From: Hirudo medicinalis
Lineage: Eukaryota > Annelida > Clitellata > Hirudinida > Hirudinidae
Direction of reading: 5' to 3'
DNA length: 64,000 bases
Assembly (NCBI GenBank): GCA_011800805.1
Contig: MPNW01000048.1
Span: forward strand, 730,101 to 794,100
Part shown: piece by piece, positions 25,898 to 37,800 of the stretch
Layout: every line of letters starts with the position of its first letter
Numbering within the stretch: the first letter of the stretch is position 1
Translations under genes and position numbers: made by a program
The notes under the pieces: generated by a model
The model's database searches: none
Told to the model about the DNA's origin: nothing
What the model saw: only the letters and a program-made list of their open reading frames with translations

Positions 25898-26318
25898 TCC
25901 AAAAGAAAAATTCTTGCTTAAATATCGGTTAAACATTTTGGTTGGCAACTGTCTTTTTGGTTTATTTTAACCAATATTAAGTATTTCTCAACAAACTCGG
26001 TATTTCCATCCAATTTTGCTAAATAATATATTGGTCTGCAAAGCCATGATTTGGGTAATAAAAAGTAAAATATATCTCCTAAAAATGATGTAAATTGTTA
26101 TCGTAAATTAACCTGCATGTTTGTGATATGAAACGTGACGAACAAAGTACAAAATTGTTGGACAAATGTTGCGAATCAAACCACATTCAAAACTGCAAAG
26201 AAAAGAAAAATTAATTACTGGTTTTAATCTTAAGTTAATTTATATATTTGAATATATTTGAATCCATTTATGTGTATACGTTACTAACACACAAGCAAAA
26301 TCTGGAAAACTAAGTTTA

Positions 26319-29300
26319 TCAATTGGAGGAATGTCTTTTAGTGACTTTTAAACAGATTTCATGCTTTGGTTTAACCACCATCGCCATTTCTCTTTCGACT
26401 TTGCAGCTTTCATCAACACAGAATGCAAATCTTTTGAGAAATAAGAACTATTAAATGGTCATATTTTGTTGATTAAAATGACAAGAACCAACTTCTGTAA
26501 AATTTTAGCCAAAGATAATTTGATCTCATTCATGGCAAAATTTTGGCCGATGCAATTTCTGTGGATATATCAATAGGTTACAGGTAATTTAAAATGAATT
26601 AACAAAAATTAAACAAATATGGAAATCAACTCACAAAGTAGTTCGCATAAATTTAAATTTTTACCTCGGTCCAGCTGAAAATGGCACAAAAGCAAAATGA
26701 TCCATTTTCGAAATATTTTCAGTTAAAAATCTTTCCGGATCAAATTTCTGTGAGAAAATATTTGTGAATATAAAATTTAAAATTTTTTAATATTTTGAAT
26801 CCATTAAATTCTTTCACACTGGTACATGTAATGTAATGTCAACGATAGATTTACTTATTTGCCTTGAAAAATAACATAAATCAGTTTTTTAAAACATTAA
26901 TTTTAACATCATAAAATGTTGATTCCTGTAAGAAAAAGTTCACTCAGTGTAAATAAGTTAAACTGACCATAGGTTCATGCCATACGGTCGGGTTGCGATG
27001 AAGGTTATACAGGTGTATGACAACAACTGTTCCAATAGGTATTTTCGAACCGTCAATAATCAAAGGTTGATCTAGTTCTCTCTCTATGAGCGGCACAGGG
27101 GAATAATACCTCAGGGTCTCCTTTATGAACATAGTCAGGTACTTCAAGTGGTGGAGATCATTCCTGGAGGTTATCAAGGCATCGTGTTATGCTAACAGTT
27201 TAACTATAGAGGATCAAAGTCAGATATGACAATAATCCAATAATTCTAATCCAAATTAATTAAAATTGATTATTATATTTTCTTATTTTCGATAGCAACT
27301 AGAAACGCCAATAATTTTATTAATAAAGTATTAATAATTTTTTAACCTAATAATTATTACATAATATTCATTGTATTATTAGTAAATTAGTATTAATAGT
27401 TTATTATTAAAAGATTAATATAATTATTTAACTTGTTTTTGAATTTTAATGTGGTTGACATTCGAAGTTATTATTATTTAATGAAGTTCAATCGAATTAA
27501 TAAATTACAAATACTTAAAATACTTAAATTGTTGAAATAATCGCATCCAATGTAATGCATCAAGTGTCATTACAATATATTTTTCACATCAATTGTAAGG
27601 TTCAATTAATCAGTCAAACCATGTGATTGGTTCGTCATTTCTTCCTTCAGTCAAGCCATCAATTTCTTCTTGACAAAGTTTCTGATAGTGTGGATGTTGA
27701 GCAAGAGAGTACAAGACCCATGAAATCGTGCTGGCTGTTGTGTCAAAGCCTGTTGCGATTTCAATCTTTCTTCTCAGATTTTTAACTCCATTAAATAAAT
27801 AAATGATTACTTTTTTACATGGAAACAATGGAAATTTGTCGGTCATAATTATACAAGCTTGATATAATAATTCATATAATAATTAACAGAGAAGTGTTAA
27901 TTGTTCAAAGATTTATTACCGCCAAAAATAAACGTATTAATTTCATCTCTGATGTCTTTCCTGGTCAATCCTTCCCCATTTTCATCTTTGGCGCTCAGCA
28001 ACATATCCAAAAAATCTAAATAACCTTTTCTTTTGCTTTCCTTTATTTTTATTATTGAAAATAAATAAATTATGGTTATATTGATCAAGGACAAATTTTG
28101 ACTGTAACATTAAAGTAAACATTTGCATTAAATTTTATAATAATAATTGCTAATTTATAAGCAAACAGTTAAGAGTTCATTAATTGTTATATGTATTTGG
28201 ATCTGGCTATTCTAATGACCTTTGGTTATGAGTTTTATGTACTGTAAAGCCTTGGATAAAAAGCTTAGCTAATAGTTAACTATTAATTTCTAGCATAACT
28301 GCAGATCCTCCAAGTTAGGATATTGGTATTTAAAATATTAGTTTGCCCAGGCTAATCGTGCGGGTCGGTCCACAAATATAAATGTTCACATCGCCATTTA
28401 CTTATTTGGTTAATTCACATTAAATTAATATTAAAAATATTTTACCTTTAAGGATTTCATTCTTTCTTCAATAATGCCATCTGCTATTTCGTTGACAAAT
28501 GCTGAACTTTTTAGGAAGGATTTTGCATCAATTGTCCAGTTATAGATGAAGTCGAAATGTTCCCATGGTCGACTGAGTGGAAGATTTTGTGAATTTTGTG
28601 ATGGTTTTGGTTTTTCATTTTTTTGTTTTTACTAATTTACAGATTTATCTGATTTTGATCTTTATTGTACACTTTTAAGAAAATAATATAGCTTAAATAA
28701 AGGATAGTGCAATATTTTCTAGCAGGAGTCAATCCAAGATTTAATAAAAAAAAAACATAGCAGAGGAAAACCAAAATTCTCAAAGATTTTGTGCATAAAA
28801 AGAGTTAGGCTATCGATTCTGTTCAGTTTGTGGTTAGGGAGGTGGTTATTATGGTTATATCTTTGCAAAACCTTTCGTTGTTTAGAAAATAATGCATTAA
28901 GTTTCGGTCTCGGCTGATAAACAAAAGGAATTCGCCGTTAAAGGTTTTTCATCGGTTTTTGTTTTTTTTTTAATAATTTAATCATGACTTTATGACTATG
29001 AGTCAATATTTCATCGTGAGTTGATGAATTGATGTCAAATGAATGACTTACAATATTCGCTTGAACCACAACTTGGTCATGTTCTCTACCGCTGAAACGT
29101 AGGGATGACGCTTCCTATGAGTAATCACAGAAAACAATGTTATAATATTTATATCCCTTTAACCTATAATTACTAATAAGTTACTAATTCATAACGTTAT
29201 GTTTTAATCTAACGACCAGCAGACTTATAAACATGTAATGCTAATTAGAGAGCGACAAATTGGTAATGTGCAAACCCAAATGTTTGAATCTCCTCTTCGT

Positions 29301-30402
29301 AGGAGAGAGTACATCTTAAGATGATGTTCAGCGTTAATTGGCAGATATTATGAAATATTTCAATGCCTTTGCCTTTTTTTGAATAAAGTTCCAGTTTCTT
29401 CTGGAAAATATTTAAACTTAAATATGGAAAACATGCAATTTTGTAGACATTATTTACCACTCAATATCGTCAATATAGAGTCGTGTCTGTAAATGCATTC
29501 TAATACATTTATTGTTATCACTTTTTTGTTTTGAATGTGTTTATGATGGAGTAAGTTTGACAGATCATGCATTGGTTTTTGCTAATTAAACAATTTAGGA
29601 AATTATTTTCTTACCAGAAACACGTCACTTGCTTCCTCGTAGATGTGGACATATTGCTTAAGACTTTCAAAATGAAATGCAGGAGTCACAAGTTTCCTGT
29701 TCCTACGCCAGTGACTTCCAGAGCTGACAAGAAGTCCATTTCCAATCCAATTCTTTCCATATCCATACACTCCCATACTGTGAGGTTTTCGTCCTTGAAT
29801 GTTGACGTATAAATGCTAAGAATATAGTGTTTTAATATAATGAATAATGTTAAGAAATCCAACCCATTATTTTCAATACATCCTTGACAGTGTCTGGATG
29901 ATAAACTAGGACTTTAGGCATTGCCCTGGTGCTTAGATAAACGCAAACTTTGGGGTTTATTTTCATGAGGTCCTCGAAGTATTTGAAGCCAGACTCATTG
30001 AAACCAGGAAACTATTTCACGAAAGGAACATTGACGTTACAAAATTTTATTTTATTGTAAATATTTAAGTCAAAATAAAAGATTTTAAAAATCATTCGTG
30101 AAAATGAATGAGCAGATATTATTAGTGCTATTTCAATATATTGTTGTAATAAAAACGTTTGCACGACATCAGAATAGGAATTCATGGGAATAATGAATTG
30201 ATGATTTGTTATGGATGAGTTGTTTCCACTCACTTACCTCGTGTGTATGTCCCCATAACCAGTGCTTAGGTTTCATCGGCAGACGTTCTGCGGCTTTGGA
30301 GATCCTCCATAATTTAATCACCCGACTTCCAATTATAAGCAGGAACCAAAGCACAATTCCAGCCAAAACAAATTGAATGCAAATTGCTATTAACAGAGAC
30401 AT
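26319..30402 (-). CDS. cytochrome P450 A (CYP4-like)
   Basis: Membrane-bound microsomal monooxygenase, 504 aa. Exons (minus): 30238-30402, 29864-30011, 29615-29793, 29276-29400, 29052-29114, 28446-28572, 27920-28040, 27620-27749, 26968-27163, 26665-26747, 26493-26558, 26319-26430. An N-terminal anchor (about 5-28) is followed by the CYP4-style PKHWLWGH, the WRRNRKLVTPAFHF C-helix, the I-helix motif GGFDTT (309-314), KETLR (ExxR) and the heme loop FSAGPRNCIG with Cys448. CYP4 enzymes usually omega-hydroxylate fatty acids and eicosanoids. The Glu that links heme covalently in many CYP4s (EGHDTT) is Gly here. It lies head to head with P450 B, about 1.5 kb between ATGs. The start is the first in-frame ATG before the anchor. 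Confidence 0.93.
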
Positions 30403-31891
30403 TTTTGAATCTGTCAAATTTATTATTTGCTATTTATTGGACTTTATGATGAATAACTTTGAATTATGCGCAAACATATGACAAAATAGCTATAAAATGA
30501 TATTTTTCAACTTCTCTTCAGTAAAAGATTCATGACTTTAATCATTTGAATTTCTTACTACTCTCCTAGCGTTAATTAGAAAGCACTGCTTGCTTAATAC
30601 CCATGTTAAATATGCTTCGCATTCAGAAAGCACCAGTCATGAAATAGTTTAAGCCTAAGAATTTTCTATGTTTTAAACTGTGATAAAATTATTAAATTTT
30701 ATATTTAATTTATTTATAGCTAATAATTCTGAAAATGTGTAATTCATCTTTCGATAAGATCGTCACCATAATCATAAAGTGCTGACTTAAAGCCACGTCA
30801 TTGTGGTGGATCTGCATTTTTGCTGAAGAACTCCCCTGCTAAGCATAACACGCATCCTAAATAAAGGATACACTATTACAAAGTCTCTCCTCATCTCTCG
30901 ACATATTCCATGCAACTCGAGGCTGTAAACATCCGTAAAATTTGGCATAATATCTCTTGGCTATATTGCTTGCTTTGGAACTCTTTTACAATCATTTAAA
31001 ACAAATGTTACATCAATATAATGTGATGCAATTGCTCAGATCCATCCATTTATTGTGCATAGAAATTAACTCTTTTCTCAAATGGAAAAAACTTCACAAA
31101 TAGCTTAAGTAATAATAATAACAGCAATAATATTAGTTAATTTGTAATGCGCCATGTGCATGGCACAATATGTTTTCGATTAACTTTGACTCTAAAAGTA
31201 GTTCGAAGCAAAGGTTGAGAAAATATTTTTTAGTCAAAAATCAAGCTCGACCAACAAGATTTGAATTTTTCAAATTTGTTAGATGGACTTTTTGTATTAT
31301 AATTTCTGTTATTCAATTTTTATTCATGTAAGATTTCTTGATGAGGTTCATTTTTAAATGATGAGGTAAATGTTTGAATAAAATTATAAAAATTATTTTT
31401 TAGGTCATAACAGCAGCAGCCACAAATGCGAGGGTGGGTTGCGAACACTACATATTCGACTTTACCATTACCACCGCGTGCAGGAACGCAACCCATTCGG
31501 CCAACTTGCGCCTAATACTTTTGTCACTGACTCAAACATTCTGAAAACCACTGTCGCCAAGCAGAACTTTGATAAGTTGTAAACACCTGTTTCCTTGAAT
31601 ACCAAAATAATAACAATGTCAACATAAATTAAGTCATGTCTTGACTCAATTTGTTTTTAGAATTTGGTTGCTTAATTTCTTTTCTCTAATTTTTGTGAAG
31701 CAAAGTTCGCAATGGTTTTAAAGTAAAGACCTTACATTCCTACATCAGGCATCTATATAAAGGCTTTAAACCAATCAAACCAAATTCCTATCGAAGCGGT
31801 TACAGTACATTAATGACCACTTATTAGAGATTTTCAAACGAAGCTACAAAAACACATTTAGCAAGCTTTGACTCGATTTAACGTTTCCGCA
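30403..31891. promoter_or_regulatory. shared upstream region of P450 A and B
   Basis: The 1.49 kb between the divergent ATGs of P450 A and B must contain both promoters. No TATA box or binding site can be named with confidence. It also holds an L2-tail-like fragment near 31138-31170 and a small inverted-repeat element at 31435-31495. Confidence 0.4.
31435..31495. repeat. 61-bp element with TGGGTTGCG terminal inverted repeats
   Basis: Starts tgggttgcg and ends cgcaaccca, an exact 9-base inverted repeat. Related copies are at 11856-11916 and, reversed, at 56749-56775. Confidence 0.6.
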
Positions 31892-34800
31892 ATGATTTCT
31901 CTCGTCCGTATATTGATGCTAACTTTCATTTCCGGAGCAATTTATTACTTGTACAAATTTGTCAATATTTTATGGAAATTCCGAAAGCTTGGAAAAAGTG
32001 TTGATCAGTTTCCCATGGATGAAAAGCACTGGTACAAAGGTCACCTGAATAAGGTAATCTGCAAAAAAGTAATTCGGATGGGTCATATGACATAGTAATG
32101 TTGGTAATATAGTTTACAGGAGACATAGTAATGTTGGTAATATAGTTTACAGGAGACATAGTAATGTTGGTGATATAGTTTACAGGAGACATAGTAATGT
32201 TGGTAATATAGTTTACAGGAGACATAGTAATGTTGGTAATATAGTTTACAGGAGACGAAAGATTATCTTATTTGTAGGGCTGCGAACGATCAGAATTGTC
32301 TTGATCGATTAATCAATTTTTTTTTTAAATATTACAAAATTTTTAATAAAAGTAAATTGAAAAATTACCTATTAATTAATTAATTAATCGATTACTTCCG
32401 CGGCCCTACTTATTTGTAATATTGTTGGTAATATAGTTTTCAGGAGTCGAAAGATTATCTTATTTGGAACAATTGCTGATAAAATACCCAAGAGCGTGTG
32501 GACTTCATTTCATCAACTTTCTGAGACCTTATGTTGTGGTTCATCATCCCGACACGATTAAAGTGGTTGTGAAAGCTCGCGGTGAGTTTAATTTTTCTTC
32601 AAATTATTTTGTCTTTTGACTAATTGTTATAAGTAAATTTCTAGACAAATTATTCAATATTATATTTCTATCGCCAGAAAAATTATTTCTTTTACATCGA
32701 AATGTGGCCCACATTTTACTAATTTATTCAATACTGCTAATGTTTATGGCTAATGTTAATGTAAGGATCAGATCAAACGAACTCAACAAACCCTTCCCGC
32801 AAAAGTATCTCAAAACAATTTGCTTTTTTGACACCATGGACGTGGTCCTTATATATTGAGGAAATACAAAATATTGGTTAGATATGACCCATATTTTAGA
32901 AGATATTGTCAATTTTACATGGGCACCCTACTTTTCAAAACTATTGTTGTAAATAAGTTAGAACAGTAATTTTTGGTGGTTTTGTTTGTCTAGGTATAAC
33001 TTATTTGGTGATCTAAAAATGAATATTTTGCGATTCGTGGTGCTTGCCGAATATGGCTCAGAAAATGTGAAATTTTAGTAAAAATTTAAATATTTGAGAT
33101 TAAATATTTTGACAACTAAATTTATTTAATCAATAATATTTTGTCACTCTGTTCATCAGGTATATTGCTTAAATGTGGTATTTACAGGTAATAACTTATT
33201 AACTGAATAATTACTGAATAAATCCAACTATAAATGCGGCATGTATTGAGACCAGTCGTTTATTACAACATATACAAAAAGAATTTCTAGAAGATTTCAT
33301 TACTGCCTCAAACTGACATAAATTGTTATACATTAATTATTAGGTGGTAAAGCATTTTTCAATGGATTTTACTCTTATGGGAAGCGGTGGTTTGGAGAAG
33401 GCCTGCTTACTTCAAATGGTGAAAAATGGTTCAGAAACAGAAGATTATTGACACCAATATTTCACTTTGAAGCACTCAAACATTACGTCAAAATTCATCA
33501 CCAAGCTGCAGAATTATTTTTAGTAATTTTTATTCTTAGATAATTTGTTTAGTAGGATAATCAAGTAATATGACGTTGATGATACGAATTTCAGATGAAA
33601 CTTGCGGAATGCGCAAAAAACAAAACTGAAGCTGAGGTACAAAAGTTATCTTCACATCTTGCTTTCGATATCATTTTGAGATGTGCAATGTCATACCACA
33701 GTCGAGTTCAAGAGGAGGGGTCAGTCCAATATTTTAATTTGGTGAAAGCTTTTCAAAGTTAATTTAGAAGAATCATTTACCACAAACCACCAGTATTAAT
33801 CAAAATGTTTTCTCGCGAATAATAAGATTAACTTAACAAAAGTAATAACGAAATAAATAATTTAAAATAATTGGTCATCCATAGATCCACAATTAAGGTA
33901 GAGAACTTGTTTTCTATTGCAGAGTAAATCACTTTTACGTAAAAGCGGTAGGAGTTGTTTCAAGATTATGGATGAAACGTCTCCAGTGAGTTTTATTAAG
34001 TTTGACAATGCTTTAAAAGAAGCTCTAAGAAAATTTATAATATACAAAAGCAATATGTCCGCAATAAATCATAAATCATAACCGCATAAATTACAATGGC
34101 CCAAATAAAGTTTTTTGAATTCAATGTTGCAGTTTTTAATTTTGATAATGTTATGGAAACCTACATTTATGCAGATTTTAGATGTTTTGGATAATATTTA
34201 GAGGTTGCTCAATCAACATAAAGATTTATTTACTATATTAAAGGACGGATGCAGTCGATAGTCAACTATTTGTAATTGGAAATGCAATTTATTTTTTAAT
34301 GAATTAATAAGCAAAATATGTCAAATGCCAGCAAAATAAAAATATTTAACATTTATAAACAAATTTCCTGTCTCAATAGGTTCATACATCATCAGTGAGC
34401 TTTTGTAAAAATCTGTAATTCGCTTTATTGATTTCTTGTCAACCAGAATAAGCTGCATTTCAGACTTTGTTCTTATAATGGGTTGATTAAAACTACTCAT
34501 AAAAGCAAATGAGCACTCTTTCCAATTATATGGAGCTGTTCCAGGCAGCATGTGAGTCTTGTTGATCTCAGAGTAATTTTATTATTCGGTGTGGCATCAA
34601 ATCATTTTACTGGAGCATTGCTATTGGACATGTAATCTGTGCTGGATATATCTGTACATAGATAATCTGTACATAGATATGGGTAACAGTTACTAAATTC
34701 AAACGAATTTTTCTGTTTTTTTGCATTCAGTTTAAAATTATTTATGGAGGGGTAAATCTTTTTACACCTGACGACTTTGTCACGAGATAAACTCCAGGCA

Positions 34801-37800
34801 GACAGAAGCGATAATGCTTAAGACTCTGCATTGCTGCTAGCAGGGCCACCGAAGCATTTCGGACGACGATGTCATATCAATTTGGATATTGGAAAAGCAA
34901 AAAAAGTTTTAAAACCCGGCGGCACTGGTCCCCCTGCTCCCCCTCTCGGCGACCCAGCCTGTTAGTAGAAAACCCAAAATTAAAAGGGTTCACAATTCAA
35001 TAATTTTTTTTAATCTTCTTGTGGCAAATATGAAATCTCATCCAATAAGAAAGATTTCAAAAAGGACCCATCTACAGTAGTGGCTCAGCAAGCTGGAAAT
35101 CACCTAAGAGGGAAAAGTGACTTGATTAATGGTGGGCCAGAACTCCTGAAATTGTTCAAACAGAAGCATGTTAGACCTAAGACTGGGTCCAAACAGACCA
35201 AAAAAACTTCAAAATATATGATGTCACATGAACAAACAAGATATTTAATTAAAATAGCTCAAGAGATGCATAACAAAGCTCAGTAACATTAATTTTGTTA
35301 AAATATTTCCATAATAATTGAAGAAGACCCTTCAAAGTCACTCCACTATGTTGGGAGAAATGGCTAATATTTTCTAATCTTATAAGTAACCTCTAAATGT
35401 TATGTTATTAAAGAACTTTTTGAACATTAACTGAAACCAAACAATAGATTTTTTTTCCCAATACAATTGTGGACCACTTTAGTGTAAATTTAATCCATTG
35501 AATTCTGATATTTAACATCAAACTCAGTGTTTGGTTAGTTTAAAAAAAAAAACAACAATTATAAATGTTGTCTTGTAGGACCATATGGACACATTTCGAT
35601 TTCATATATTGGAGGACATCTGACGGAAAATTATTTCTGAGGAACTGCGACATTATTAATGGTCTCGCAAAGAAATTGATTGAAGGAAGAAGACAATTGC
35701 TGGAGGTGAGGAAGAAGGACTAATTTTAAAATGTATTTAATTTAACTATTTGTAACAGTCCCAAACGATCCTCCTCCTAAATAGGACTGCCTACAAGTGT
35801 CTGTTGATAAAATAAGTTTGATATGCATGATGATTTGAACGCTGAGAGTAAGGACATTTCGCATGTTATTCTAAAATTAGTGTGCGTCCAGATATTTCAT
35901 TTATTGAGAATAACACTATGTAACACAATTTTTGTTCCTGGTTGCTAAGTGCTACATTTCAACTGCTTACGTCTAAAATGTATACAAAAACTGTTATATT
36001 CATCTCTAAGTTTGAATTTGTGACTACAGCCTTCGAAAATTTCGTCTTTATTGAGGTAAAACAGAATTTTTTTATCTTTTCACTCAGTTAGAGAATGAAA
36101 CTACACTGGCACGGCAAATACACAAAGGCAATCAAAACCACTATAAAGGTTTCAAAAATGAATAGATTTTCTAGATTTGCGACTATGCAGCAATTCGCTT
36201 TCTCGAAGAAGCCCCCAAACCTAGTCCCCAACCTGTTTTTGTTATACTGAAGAAACATGCCCCAGGGTCCCTGCCGAAAGGAGGGGGAGGATAATGGGCC
36301 CATCAATGTCCCTATTGTAACCGAAAACGGAATTACAACGAAAATTCGATTTTTTTTATGTGGACCGGACAATGGCGTGCCAGTGAGTAAGTGTAAGTGG
36401 CAGATTGTTTCAGATTGAGAGGGACTTAAGATTCACAGGGCAAATTTAAAATGTGAGGGGGGGGTGGAGAAATAGCGTTCCGATGCAGCTGTGCATTAAG
36501 GTAAAACGCCGAACGATGCCGGATCGGATTCACACCACAGTTCCGAGTGCGTTCGAGTTTCAGATCTCACGGAAGACCCTCCACGAACTAAGTTCCCTCG
36601 TTGTAATGATAGGAATGGGTGGGACGGATTGGATGAAGTGAGCTTGAGTGGTTGAAAGGTGAGAAGAAGGCGCTCCGTCGTCGGTGGAAGAGCGCCAAGG
36701 AGGATGAGAAAGTTGGTCTTTCAGTGTTGTGGGAAAAGTTGAAGGAACGTGTGAGGAACCTTTGCCGTGCCGATGGTATTAGTTAGACAGAAGAACTATG
36801 AGAGGAGGAAAACTCATAGGAGGTTCTCAATGATCCATACAGGGATGGGAAAGCGCTGCTAGACCCTCCGAAATCAGGAGAGCTTAGAGTAGATAGGGGC
36901 GAACTGGAGGGTTAGGATTAGGGGCGAACTGGAGGAACACTTCACTGAATACGTAGTGACGACCTTCGTCACATTCCTCCTCAAGTGAGACCAGACATTC
37001 CGATGGTGCCTCTCCCTGGTGCATCGAGCACTCGTTCATGATTTGGGAGGCTATTCAGAGAGACTGAGTTTTTTACATTGTGTGGCCCGACTTAGCGAAT
37101 GCGTACGGATCGGTGCTTCACCAACTCATACGGAAGACGTTGGAGACTCATCATGTGCCGCGTCACGTAGTTCAAATTATTCAGACGTAATTTGACGAGT
37201 TCATGATGAAGTTCTCCACCAAGACGTAAACAACAAAGTGGGTCCCTCTTGAGGTTGGTATTGCGATGGGGTGCGCGATTTCCCCCTCCCTTTTCGTATT
37301 AGCGATGCAACTTCTACTCGACGCAGTTGGGTCTAATGTTCCAGAAGCGCATTTAGGTAAGGGCTTGTACATGCGTTCGTTGAAGGCGTTCATGGATGAC
37401 ACCACCCTAGTGATGAATAGAAGCCCTTCAGTCTAGAACATTTTGTGTACGTTCAAACAGCCTTTTAGGGTGGTGTCGAATGGCATTCAAACCTGCAAAA
37501 TCGAGAAGTCTCGCCCTCGCTAAAGGGAAAATTTGCGGCGATGTCTCGTTTGTTGCAGCGGGACAATGGGTTCCCACAGTCTCCGAGGAACCGGTTAAAA
37601 GCCTGGGTCGTGTTTTTAATGATTCCCTCACCTATAAAAACCAAGAAAGCACCACAGTTAGGCAAGCTGTTGGGGGGTTGCAGGTAATCAGAGAGGCACC
37701 ATTACAAGGAAGGTTCAAGGTGTGTTTGTTCCAGTTTGTGCTTCTTCCAAGCCTGCTGTGTCCATTGATCATCTATGAGATCGGCTTGCCCAAAGTCGAA

